Below, one piece after another: positions 7,258 to 14,271 of a stretch of DNA of 27,218 nt. The stretch lies in the NCBI GenBank assembly GCA_900554595.1, contig USHZ01000007.1, positions 1 through 27,218 of the forward strand, in the 5' to 3' direction. This DNA comes from an uncultured Collinsella sp. (lineage in GTDB: Bacteria; Actinomycetota; Coriobacteriia; Coriobacteriales; Coriobacteriaceae). How positions within the stretch are numbered: the first letter of the stretch is position 1; each line of letters starts with the position of its first letter. Below the pieces are notes generated by a model that did not search any database, had not been told where the DNA came from, and saw nothing but the letters and a program-made list of their open reading frames with translations. Position numbers and translations under genes: made by a program.

Positions 7258-8169
7258 ATGCAGGAGTTCTTTGGAATCGATGTGGGCGGTACGGCCGTTA
7301 AATGGGCTGTGCTGGGCGAGGATTTTTCCATCCGCGAGCGTGGGAGCCTGCCGACGGGCTTTACCACGGCTGAGGAGACGGTTTCGGCGCTGATCGGGCT
7401 CGTCGAGCCGTACTGTGAGCGCGTGAGCGCCGTTGGCGTGAGCGCACCCGGCGGTATCTACGAGGGAGACGTCACGGGAACGATCCATCGCGGCGGTGCG
7501 CTCACGTTTATGGACGGTTGCCCGCTGGGAAAGCTTATGCGCGAGGCGCTGGGGGTGCCGGTCGCCGTCAATAACGACGGTAAGTGCTGTGCGCTCGGTG
7601 AGTATGCGGCTGGTGCCCTGCGCGGGACGCGTTTTGGCGTGGTGCTCGCTATCGGCACGGGCATCGGCGGTGGTATCGTCATTGACGGCAAGGTCCTGCG
7701 CGGCGCGCACTGCTTTGCAGGCGAGTTCAGCTTCTTGCGCAACGATGTCACGACTGCCGCGAACATGGGGAACTCCTTTGCCGATTCGGGCGGTTGGCGT
7801 GCGCTCCGCGATGCTGCCGTTGCCGAGAAGGGCCTGCCTGCGGGTTCTCCGGCAGACGGCCGCCGCGTCTTTGAGTGGATCGCGGATGGCGACAAGGCGG
7901 CGCAGCGCGCGCTCGACCGTTACGCTCGCGCCTTTGACGGACAGCTCATCAACCTGCAGGCCGTGCTCGACCCCGAGGTCTTTGTGATCGCAGGCGGTAT
8001 CTCGTGCCATCCCGAGCTCGTCGATGCCCTGCGTGCGCAGATGCCGCTGGCCCTCGCGAGTTACGAAGGGACCCTTGCTGGCATTCCTGTGCCGCAGATA
8101 AAGGCGGCCGAGCTCGGCAACGACGCCAACCTTTACGGTGCTGTTCAGGAGGCCATGCGCCTGGTGTAG
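7258..8169 (+). CDS. ROK-family sugar kinase lacking the usual zinc motif
   Basis: A 303-residue cytoplasmic ROK protein. FGIDVGGTAVKWAVL is the N-terminal phosphate-binding DxGGT motif, VGVSAPGGI and VNNDGKCCALGEY (substrate-binding Asn-Asp) follow, and AIGTGIGGGIVIDGK is the second ATP-binding loop. VFVIAGGIS near residue 243 is the adenosine motif. ROK glucokinases usually carry a CxCGxxGCxE zinc site after the GE(F/I) segment; here the corresponding region (GAHCFAGEFSFLRNDVT) has no such cysteines. ROK kinases without that site include beta-glucoside kinases, which would fit the locus, but specificity is inference. There is no N-terminal HTH, so it is an enzyme rather than a NagC-type repressor. 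GAGGAG lies 6 bases before the ATG. A bidirectional terminator follows. Confidence 0.85.
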   Translation: MQEFFGIDVGGTAVKWAVLGEDFSIRERGSLPTGFTTAEETVSALIGLVEPYCERVSAVGVSAPGGIYEGDVTGTIHRGGALTFMDGCPLGKLMREALGVPVAVNNDGKCCALGEYAAGALRGTRFGVVLAIGTGIGGGIVIDGKVLRGAHCFAGEFSFLRNDVTTAANMGNSFADSGGWRALRDAAVAEKGLPAGSPADGRRVFEWIADGDKAAQRALDRYARAFDGQLINLQAVLDPEVFVIAGGISCHPELVDALRAQMPLALASYEGTLAGIPVPQIKAAELGNDANLYGAVQEAMRLV

Positions 8170-8212
8170 CGCGAGCCAAACGAGGCTGCCGAAGAAGAGA
8201 AAGGCCGGCGTG

Positions 8213-8257
8213 AACCGCCTCCATTTCCTTAGCACGGGAAATGGAGGCGGTTTAATT
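8213..8257. terminator. Bidirectional terminator between the convergent ROK kinase and mgtA genes
   Basis: AACCGCCTCCATTTCC (8213-8228) pairs perfectly over 16 bp with 8237-8252 around an 8-base loop. TTTAATTT follows on the plus strand; the minus strand has only a weak T content past the stem. It separates convergent genes ending at 8169 and 8309. Confidence 0.8.
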
Positions 8258-8308
8258 TGAGGCGGGACTTTTTGACCGCCTGATGGGTCGCGCGCCACAA
8301 TTCGGGCG

Positions 8309-11077
8309 TCACAGCAGCTCGCCGTGGCGGGCAATGTAGCGGCGCTTTGCCAGCTGAGTGAGCGCGATGTAGGCGGTGACGATGCCGATGAGCAGCGCGA
8401 AGAAGCTCGCCGGCAGCGGCAAGAGGCCCAGCGCATCGGCGACGGGGCTTGCCGGCAGCCAGGTGACAAGCGCCAGGCCCAGCACGGTGAGAACGCACAG
8501 CGCGGGCGCGGCGTGGTCGCGCGGGCTCGGCAGGCGCGGGGAGCGCAGCATGTGGATCACGAGCGTCTGCGACCACATAGACTCGACAAACCAGCCGCTC
8601 TGGAAGAGCGCCGCAAAGGCCGCCATGCCTGCGACGTTGCCCGTCCCGGCGAGCTCGAACCAGCTTGCGCCTACGGTGGCAGGGCACACCACAAAGAAGA
8701 GCACGGCAAAGGTCACGATGTCAAACAGTGAGCTCACGGGGCCCAGCTCGAGCATAAAGCCCTTAATGGACGCGGCGTCCCAGGCGCGCGGACGGGCGGT
8801 CCAGGCGTCATCGACGGTGTCCCACGGCAGCGCGATACACACGATCTCGTAGACCAGCGACAGCAACACCAGCTGCAGGGCGCTCATGGGCAAAAACGGC
8901 AAGAACAGGCTCGCGACGGTCACGGACAGCACGTTGCCAAAGTTGGAGCTCACCGTGGTCTTGAGGTATTTGAGCAGGTTGCCGTAGGTGCGGCGGCCTT
9001 CGATGATGCCGCGCTCGAGCACGCCCAGGTCCTTTTGGAGCAAGATGATATCGGCGGATTCCTTGGCGATATCGACGGCGGAGTCGACCGAGATGCCGCA
9101 GTCGCTCGCACGCATCGCGGCGGCGTCGTTGATGCCGTCGCCCATAAAGCCCACGGTGTGGCCGAGCAGCTCGCGCATGACGCGCACCAGGCGCGCCTTC
9201 TGCAGCGGCGAGAGCTTGGCGAACAGATGGGTGTTCTCGGCGCGCTCGGCAAGCTCGGCGTCATCGAGCGCATCGATCTCGGAGCCCAGCAAGACATTGC
9301 TCGCGTCGATACCGATCTGCTCGCAGACGGTGGCGGCGACGCGATCGTTGTCGCCGGTCAGGACCTTGACTGCTACGCCCTTGGCCTCGAGGGTGGCGAC
9401 GGCGCCCGCGGCACTCGCCTTGGGCGGATCGAGGAAGGCCAAAAAGCCCATCAGCACCATGTCGCACTCGTCGGCGATGCCAAATTCGCCCACGCAGCGC
9501 GGATCGGTCTTCTGTGCCACAGCAATCACGCGCAGGCCCTCGGCGTTGAGCCCGGCGACCTGCTTGCGAATCTGGGCGAGCTTGTCTTTGGTGAGTTGCT
9601 GGGCGATGCCATCGACCTCGACAAAGGAGCAGATCTCGAGCATTTCCTCGGCAGCTCCCTTGGTAACCATCTGGGTTTTGCCCTGGGCGTCGGAGACAAC
9701 TACGCTCAGGCGACGGCGCGAGAAATCGAAGGGCACTTCGTCGACCTTGATATAGCGGTCGCGCAGGCTCTGGCCCAGCATGGAATCGGGTACGACGGTC
9801 GAGGGCGTCACGTCGGCACGGTCGATAACGGCCAGGTCGATAAGGTTTTTGAGGCCGGTCTGGAAGAAGCTGTTCAAAAACGCATGGCGCAACACGCGCG
9901 CGTCCTCGTTGCCATCGATGTTGAGGTAGCGCTCGAGTACGATGCGGTCTTTGGTGAGGGTGCCGGTCTTGTCGCAGCACAGGACGTCCATCGCACCCAG
10001 GTTTTGGATCGCCGGCAGCTCCTTGACGATAACCTGGCGACGGGCGAGGTCCTTGGCGCCCTGCGACAGGCTCGTGGTCACGATGACGGGAAGCATCTGC
10101 GGCGTGATGCCCACGGCCACGCTCGTGGCGAACAACAGCGCGTCGATGACGTTGCCCTTGGTGGCGGCGTTGATGGCAAAGACGGTCGGCGCCATAACGA
10201 GCATGAGGCGTACGAGCAACATGGAGACGCTCGAAACGCCGCGGTCAAACGCGCTCTTCTCGCCGCGTCCGTTGAGCATCTTGGCGATGCTGCCCAGGTA
10301 GGTGTCCGAGCCGGTGGCAACGACAAGCGCCATGGCAGTGCCGTTTTGCACGGAGGTGCCGGTAAAGACGATGTTCTTGCAGGCAGAGAGTGGTAGCGCG
10401 GAGCCGTCGGCACCCTCGACGACGGTGATGGCAGCAGTCTTCTCGACGGCCTCGCTCTCGCCGGTGAGTGCGGACTCGATCACAAACAGGTCGCGCGCGG
10501 TGACGATGCGGGCATCGGCCGGCACCATATCGCCGGCAGAGAGGCGGATCATATCACCGGGGACGAGCTCGTCGAAGGGAATCTCGATGCGTCCGCCGTC
10601 GCGCAGGGCACAGCAGGTGTTGGAGACCAGGTCTTTGAGGGCCTCGGCCGCATTGCCGCTGCGGGCTTCCTGGATAAACTTCATGCCACCCGATACCAGC
10701 AGCATGATGCCGATGACGATGACCGTGGAGGGATCGCGCTGCGGCTCGGGCACGGCGAGCACGTCGATGTAGAGCGAGACCAGCGCGAGCGCGGCGAGGA
10801 TGCCGGCGAAGGGATCGATGAATGCATCGGCGATGCGGCGGGCAAGCGTCTTGGTCGGCGCATCGATGGTGTTGGGACCAGCGGTGTCCAGGCGCTCGGC
10901 GGCGTGCTCGGCAGTGAGTCCGTCGGCCGTGGCGTCGAGCAGCACGAGGGTGTCTTGGGCGCTATGGGTGGCGGCGAAGACGGTGTTCTTGGATAGGCCG
11001 GCGTGAGCGGCGGGGCGCGCCGTGCGGCGGCGCTTGGAGATAGCTTCGAGTACCGTGGCGGTTTTGAGCATCAGCAT
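8309..11077 (-). CDS. mgtA: Magnesium-translocating P-type ATPase
   Basis: A 922-residue integral membrane ATPase of the P3B (MgtA/MgtB) type that imports Mg2+. Visible motifs in order are LVPGDMIRLSAGD (actuator), SALTGES at about 203-208, the MgtA-style membrane stretch VGITPQMLPVIVTTSLSQG (about 332-350), the phosphorylation site DKTGTLT with Asp369, KGAAEEML (nucleotide binding), and GDGINDAAAMRASDCGISVD (hinge). The last 200 or so residues hold the remaining membrane helices, including YEIVCIALPWDTVD. Length matches the family (about 900). The ATG at 11077 follows AGGAGG by 5 bases. It has no operon partner. The leader holds a REP hairpin at 11161-11195 but no recognisable Mg2+ riboswitch. 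Confidence 0.95.
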   Translation of the reverse strand: MLMLKTATVLEAISKRRRTARPAAHAGLSKNTVFAATHSAQDTLVLLDATADGLTAEHAAERLDTAGPNTIDAPTKTLARRIADAFIDPFAGILAALALVSLYIDVLAVPEPQRDPSTVIVIGIMLLVSGGMKFIQEARSGNAAEALKDLVSNTCCALRDGGRIEIPFDELVPGDMIRLSAGDMVPADARIVTARDLFVIESALTGESEAVEKTAAITVVEGADGSALPLSACKNIVFTGTSVQNGTAMALVVATGSDTYLGSIAKMLNGRGEKSAFDRGVSSVSMLLVRLMLVMAPTVFAINAATKGNVIDALLFATSVAVGITPQMLPVIVTTSLSQGAKDLARRQVIVKELPAIQNLGAMDVLCCDKTGTLTKDRIVLERYLNIDGNEDARVLRHAFLNSFFQTGLKNLIDLAVIDRADVTPSTVVPDSMLGQSLRDRYIKVDEVPFDFSRRRLSVVVSDAQGKTQMVTKGAAEEMLEICSFVEVDGIAQQLTKDKLAQIRKQVAGLNAEGLRVIAVAQKTDPRCVGEFGIADECDMVLMGFLAFLDPPKASAAGAVATLEAKGVAVKVLTGDNDRVAATVCEQIGIDASNVLLGSEIDALDDAELAERAENTHLFAKLSPLQKARLVRVMRELLGHTVGFMGDGINDAAAMRASDCGISVDSAVDIAKESADIILLQKDLGVLERGIIEGRRTYGNLLKYLKTTVSSNFGNVLSVTVASLFLPFLPMSALQLVLLSLVYEIVCIALPWDTVDDAWTARPRAWDAASIKGFMLELGPVSSLFDIVTFAVLFFVVCPATVGASWFELAGTGNVAGMAAFAALFQSGWFVESMWSQTLVIHMLRSPRLPSPRDHAAPALCVLTVLGLALVTWLPASPVADALGLLPLPASFFALLIGIVTAYIALTQLAKRRYIARHGELL

Positions 11078-11513
11078 AGGGTCCTCCTTGTTGAAGGGAG
11101 TTAGCGTACGTGTCGTATTTGCTTCAAAAAACCTAGATGTCGCTCACGTCATGCTCACGAACCACCACAAAGGGGACAGGCACCTTTGTGGTGGTTTTGA
11201 CGATCGGCTATTGGCACTTATGCGTGTGCGGAATCCTCGCGGCGTGCCGAGGACGACATGCAGGTTTTTCGACTATGACTGCCTTCCATGGCACACCTCC
11301 TTAAGGCCGGGCGCGGCGCGCTTTGGGTATCTCGTACCCGTTTTAATCCGCCCGTATTTTTGATGAGGGGATTTGCCGTGTCAACCCCTTTGTTTGGAAA
11401 ACCATTGCCCCTGACAAAGCCTTTACAGAATGCCGAGGCCTCAAAGCGCGCCCGCAATGCGCCCTGCCTGCGCTAAACTGGAAGGCACGTACGCGATTAC
11501 GAGGGGAGCCCGC
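11078..11513. other. Divergent intergenic region between mgtA and pyrE
   Basis: No gene is supported in this 436-base gap. It contains a REP-type hairpin (11161-11195) and otherwise unstructured sequence. A TAAACT at 11474-11479 could be the pyrE -10 box, but no matching -35 box is seen. I could not recognise an M-box, a PyrR-binding leader or an attenuator. Confidence 0.6.
11161..11195. repeat. REP-type hairpin with GGGGACAGGCACC core
   Basis: ACCACCACAAAGG (11161-11173) pairs over 13 bp with 11183-11195, enclosing GGACAGGCA, and TTT follows. The core GGGGACAGGCACCTTTG is a common REP-like word in diverse bacteria. It lies in the mgtA leader or promoter region, about 84 bases before the start codon. 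Confidence 0.7.
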
Positions 11514-12194
11514 ATGGAGGCTTACAAGCAAGAGTTCATCAAGTTTATGGTCGAGTCCGACGTTCTTAAGTTCGGCAGCTTTACGCTCAAGAGCGGCCGT
11601 CAGTCCCCGTTCTTTATGAACGCCGGCGCCTACGTGACGGGCTATCAGCTCAAGAAGCTGGGCGAGTATTACGCCCAGGCCATCCACGATAACTTTGGCG
11701 ACGACTTTGACGTGCTGTTTGGGCCGGCCTACAAGGGCATTCCCCTGGCCGTCGTGACCGCGATTGCCTACCACGAGCTGTACGGCAAGGAGGTCAAGTA
11801 CTGCTGCGACCGCAAGGAGGCCAAGGATCACGGTGCCGATAAGGGCAACCTGCTGGGCTATGAGCCCCAGGACGGCGACCGCGTGATCATGGTCGAGGAC
11901 GTCACCACCTCCGGCAAGTCCATCGACGAGACCTATCCCAAGGTCAAGGCTGCTGCCGATGTCGAGATCAAGGGGCTGATCGTGTCCCTCAACCGCATGG
12001 AGGTCGGCAAGGGCGGCGTGACCACCGCGCAGAAGGAGATCGAGGCAAAGTACGGTTTCCCCGTCGCGAGCATCGTCTCCATGGCCGAGGTCGTCGAGAC
12101 TCTCTACAACCACGAGATCGACGGCAAGGTCGTCATCGATGACGAGCTCAAGGCCGCCATCGACGCCTACTACGAGCAGTACGGAGTCCGTTAG
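11514..12194 (+). CDS. pyrE: Orotate phosphoribosyltransferase
   Basis: A 226-residue cytoplasmic enzyme that converts orotate and PRPP to orotidine 5'-monophosphate in pyrimidine synthesis. The PRPP-binding motif VIMVEDVTTSGKSI is clear, as are FTLKSGRQSPFFMNAG at the start, LFGPAYKGIPLA and the catalytic-loop CDRKEAKDHG segment. Length fits the family (210-230). The ATG at 11514 follows GAGGGGAG by 5 bases. It stands alone: no other pyrimidine gene is next to it. The stop codon's last base is the first base of a 28-base hairpin that opens a composite structured element. Confidence 0.95.
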   Translation: MEAYKQEFIKFMVESDVLKFGSFTLKSGRQSPFFMNAGAYVTGYQLKKLGEYYAQAIHDNFGDDFDVLFGPAYKGIPLAVVTAIAYHELYGKEVKYCCDRKEAKDHGADKGNLLGYEPQDGDRVIMVEDVTTSGKSIDETYPKVKAAADVEIKGLIVSLNRMEVGKGGVTTAQKEIEAKYGFPVASIVSMAEVVETLYNHEIDGKVVIDDELKAAIDAYYEQYGVR

Positions 12195-12361
12195 TTACGG
12201 CGTTTTACCAAACGCCGTAACCGGCCGACGCTGCGCGGGCCGCATTTGGACAATCTGACGTTCAACTTCAAGGGCGCGACCAGAAGGTCAGCGCCCTTTC
12301 GTTTCGCGTCACCTTGTCTCAAATGCGACCCGCTCGCTGTCCGTCCTCTGCCTGCGGCGTC
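12194..12361 (+). ncRNA. Composite structured element, copy A (after pyrE)
   Basis: The element begins with a perfect 12-bp hairpin (12194-12221, loop TACC), then CGACGCTGCGCGGGC (12226-12240), and ends GCTCGCTGTCCGTCC (12332-12346). Between these a long arm folds: GCGGG 12235-12239 with 12329-12333, CGCATTTG 12241-12248 with 12320-12327, GACAA 12249-12253 with TTGTC 12314-12318, TGACG 12256-12260 with CGTCA 12307-12311, then an apical hairpin AGGGCGC 12271-12277 with 12291-12297, capped by GACC-AGAA-GGTC and a bulged A. The same plan occurs at 21052-21229 with the same ends and cap but different paired stems. Possible roles are terminator/3'-UTR structure, an independent small RNA, or a mobile single-stranded DNA substrate. 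Assigning it as RNA is inference. Confidence 0.6.
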
Positions 12362-12383
12362 ATCTTGCTCCGGATGTGGCACC

Positions 12384-12423
12384 TGGGGACGTTCCTTTTC
12401 TGCCGGCAGTTTGGGACACTCCT
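12384..12423. repeat. REP-like repeat GGGGACGTTCC...GGGACACTCC, copy A
   Basis: Two related words, TGGGGACGTTCCTTT and TTGGGACACTCCT, flank the palindrome CTGCCGGCAG (12400-12409). The element is nearly identical to 21246-21287, and both copies lie about 190-195 bases after the start of a composite structured element. Confidence 0.8.
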
Positions 12424-12430
12424 GATGTGA

Positions 12431-12486
12431 TCATTGGGGACGTTCTTAAATGACTACTCAGGATGAGCGTCCAAAAATCCGCGCTC
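12431..12486. repeat. Two short palindromic repeats
   Basis: TCATTGGGGACGTTCTTAAATGA (shown by its ends TCATT and AATGA, 12431-12453) is a shorter relative of the 29-bp unit at 88-116 and 6952-6980. It is followed by GAGCG (12465-12469) pairing with CGCTC (12482-12486) around TCCAAAAATCCG, a block also found near 208-226 and 13335-13354. Confidence 0.6.
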
Positions 12487-12553
12487 GTTCGATTGGCGCA
12501 TGTCTACGCAGCGTAGGTTGTCGAGCCTGGCCTTCAAATGGATACTGACTGTC

Positions 12554-12563
12554 GAACCGGTTC
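12554..12563. promoter_or_regulatory. GAACCGGTTC palindrome upstream of the XRE-desulfoferrodoxin gene
   Basis: A perfect 10-bp palindrome 31 bases before the chosen start codon. XRE proteins often control their own gene, so this is a reasonable but unproven autoregulatory operator. Confidence 0.3.
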
Positions 12564-12594
12564 ACTCCATTTTTTCAATTTGATTGGACAGCCC

Positions 12595-13215
12595 ATGAAC
12601 CAGACACAGCAAACCAATGCTTCCCATACCTTTTTGGCAGCGCATGTCATCAAGCGGCTGCGCGAAGAGCGCGGCCTCACCCAGCGCGCCCTGGCGGAAA
12701 GCCTTGGCGTGACCGATAAAGCCGTCAGCAAGTGGGAATCCGGCCGCGGCCTTCCCGACATTTCCCTCGTTGGGCCTTTGGCCCAGAGACTCGGCATAAG
12801 CGTGGCTGAGCTTTTGGCTGGTGACATTCGGGCCAACGCCAACCGTGCAGGCAATATGCTCAAAGGCGTCTTTTACGTTTGCCCTATCTGCGGAAACGTT
12901 GTGCACGCGCTCGGAGAAGGCAGCTTTAGCTGCTGTGGCTCCACGATGTTTCCCCAGGAGGCCGAAGAGCCGGACGCGGACCATGCCTTTTCCATCGAGC
13001 GCATCGAGGACGATTGGTACGTCACGCTCGATCATCCCATGACCAAGGATCACTACATTAGCTTTGTGGCATATGCGACTATGGATGGCATCTGCTTTAA
13101 GAAGCTCTATCCAGAGCAATCGGTGCAGCCGCGCTTCCATATTACCGGGCGCGGCAGGATATATCTTTACTGCAACCAACACGGACTCTTTACGTCGCTG
13201 ACGCCTTGCAAATAA
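12595..13215 (+). CDS. XRE-type HTH domain fused to a desulfoferrodoxin (superoxide-reductase-like) domain
   Basis: A 206-residue protein. Residues 17-76 form an XRE/Cro HTH (IKRLREERGLTQRALAESLG ... VSKWESGRGLPD). From residue 92 a complete class-1 desulfoferrodoxin follows: YVCPICGNVV with Cys96 and Cys99, then Cys113-Cys114 (rubredoxin-like Fe site, centre I), and His130, His147 (HPM), His153 (HYI), Cys193 and His196 (CNQH) matching the four-His one-Cys site of superoxide reductases (centre II). The Glu-Lys that usually precedes the first His is Ala-Asp here, which argues against efficient catalysis. I infer an iron- or superoxide-responsive regulator. The ATG at 12595 begins just before the HTH and has only a weak site (TTGGAC); an in-frame ATG at 12538 has none. 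It stands alone among repeats. Confidence 0.85.
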   Translation: MNQTQQTNASHTFLAAHVIKRLREERGLTQRALAESLGVTDKAVSKWESGRGLPDISLVGPLAQRLGISVAELLAGDIRANANRAGNMLKGVFYVCPICGNVVHALGEGSFSCCGSTMFPQEAEEPDADHAFSIERIEDDWYVTLDHPMTKDHYISFVAYATMDGICFKKLYPEQSVQPRFHITGRGRIYLYCNQHGLFTSLTPCK

Positions 13216-13261
13216 CGGCTGTCTATCCGCCCTCCTCATGCGTTCCCAGGGGACCCAAAAT

Positions 13262-13325
13262 GAGCGTGGATAATCTCCCGGTTTTGGCCTGTGCGCGGGC
13301 TCAAAGTGGGAGATTATCCACGCTC
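13262..13325. repeat. Dispersed hairpin repeat, copy 2 (GTGGATAATCTCCC family)
   Basis: GAGCGTGGATAATCTCCC (13262-13279) pairs over 18 bp with 13308-13325. It lies between the convergent XRE-desulfoferrodoxin and RpiR genes and could serve as a terminator for either, although no T-run follows. Relative to 138-201 it carries a compensatory base-pair change in the stem. Confidence 0.8.
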
Positions 13326-13358
13326 GTTAGGTTAGTGTCCGAAAATCCACGCTCGTCG

Positions 13359-14213
13359 CTACTTGAGTCCGGGCAGGCGGGTGTAGGGAAACGACCGCTC
13401 TAAGAACTCGGAGCAGCGGGCGTAATCTTTGGCAAAGTAGCTGCTGTAGAGCGAATCGAGCACGTATTGCACGGCGATGTGGCTGGCGAACTGTGTGATG
13501 CGATGCGTCATGCTCTCGTGATCACTCACCGTGAGATAGGCGGCAAAGCCGGGGTGAATGCGGGCGCAGTGCGGTGTGCCGATGACGATGACCGGGACAT
13601 GTCGACTGCTGAGGATTGGCAAGATCTCCCTGAGGTTGGGGGCAAGGCCGCTGTAGGAGATAACGATTGCCACATGGTCGGGGCCCGAGGCGAGCGCCGT
13701 ACGCACCTGTGCCTCGACACTGTCGTGGCACGTCGCGCTTTTGCCGGCGGAAAGCAGGCGATCGCGGAACATTCCCGCTGGATAGAGGTTGTGCGAGCCC
13801 GTGTAGATGTCCACGGTGCCGGCGCGCATGACGAGCTTGGCGGCGTAGTCGAGCTGTACGGGGTCGAGCAGCTCCTGCGTTTCGGCCAAGGTAGTCTGGT
13901 AGAGCCTTTCCATGCGCTCCATCACCTGTGCAGGAGTGGAGGTGGCATCGAAGGGAAAGTTGATGTCCACGTCGCGCCGGTTACCCGTCTCGGCTGCCTG
14001 ACGGATGAGCTCGACCTTGAGGTCTTTGAATCCCTCGAGGCCGAGCTTTTTGCAAAAACGGTGCACGCTCGCGACCGAAACATTGGTGCGTGCGGCAAAT
14101 TCCTTAATAGAGAGCCCGCGGACGTCTTCGCCCATGGCAAGGGCCGAGATGCCGAGTTGTTGCTCGGTAGGGGTAAGGCCCTGTGCCTCGGAAATCTTGC
14201 GTTTGATATCCAT
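13359..14213 (-). CDS. RpiR-family transcriptional regulator
   Basis: A 284-residue protein. The N-terminal HTH_6 domain (residues 1-75) contains LSIKEFAARTNVSVASVHRFCKKLGLEGFKDLK, the characteristic RpiR helix-turn-helix. From about residue 125 a SIS sugar-phosphate-binding domain follows, with VDIYTGSHNLYPAG and HVAIVISYSGLAPNLREIL. RpiR proteins sense phosphosugars and repress or activate sugar genes. The ATG at 14213 follows GGGAG by 5 bases; upstream in-frame starts overlap a REP palindrome. It lies 42 bases past the stop of the large glycosidase on the same strand, so it is probably in that transcript and likely controls this or a neighbouring sugar gene. Confidence 0.88.
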   Translation of the reverse strand: MDIKRKISEAQGLTPTEQQLGISALAMGEDVRGLSIKEFAARTNVSVASVHRFCKKLGLEGFKDLKVELIRQAAETGNRRDVDINFPFDATSTPAQVMERMERLYQTTLAETQELLDPVQLDYAAKLVMRAGTVDIYTGSHNLYPAGMFRDRLLSAGKSATCHDSVEAQVRTALASGPDHVAIVISYSGLAPNLREILPILSSRHVPVIVIGTPHCARIHPGFAAYLTVSDHESMTHRITQFASHIAVQYVLDSLYSSYFAKDYARCSEFLERSFPYTRLPGLK

Positions 14214-14232
14214 GCGAACTCCCACACTCAAC

Positions 14233-14271
14233 AAACCTGCCAAAAAAGGACAGGTTTATTTTGGCAGGTTT
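14233..14271. repeat. REP-like palindrome overlapping the 3' end of the large glycosidase gene
   Basis: AAACCTGCCAAAA (14233-14245) pairs perfectly over 13 bp with TTTTGGCAGGTTT (14259-14271) around AAGGACAGGTTTA. The glycosidase stop codon (TAA, complement of 14256-14258) and its last residues (QNLPK) lie within it. An inverted copy with about 33 of 39 identical bases is at 17945-17983. Confidence 0.85.

Larger units (their letters stand above)
12195..12594. other. Repeat-filled gap between pyrE and the XRE-desulfoferrodoxin gene
   Basis: No gene is supported. In order the gap holds the composite structured element (12194-12361), a 40-base GGGGACGTTCC/GGGACACTCC repeat (12384-12423), a shorter TCATTGGGGAC...AATGA palindrome (12431-12453), a GAGCGTCCAAAAATCC hairpin (12465-12486) and the 10-bp palindrome GAACCGGTTC (12554-12563). 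Confidence 0.7.

Noticed and set aside
6970..8469. A 499-codon minus-strand frame over the ROK kinase and its terminator
   Set aside because: It overlaps a clear ROK gene and a terminator and has no family resemblance.
9035..10396. Long plus-strand frame inside mgtA
   Set aside because: It is antisense to well-conserved P-type ATPase motifs and has no domain.
11078..11160. Mg2+ riboswitch (M-box) before mgtA
   Set aside because: The short leader shows no M-box core and only a REP hairpin further upstream.
11218..11457. Possible small gene in the mgtA-pyrE gap
   Set aside because: No ribosome-binding site, no recognisable domain and overlapping frames on both strands look equally random.
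12194..12361. Classical integron attC site
   Set aside because: The folded plan is reminiscent, but the R-box/L-box core words of attC are not in place and no integron integrase is seen; kept only as an analogy.
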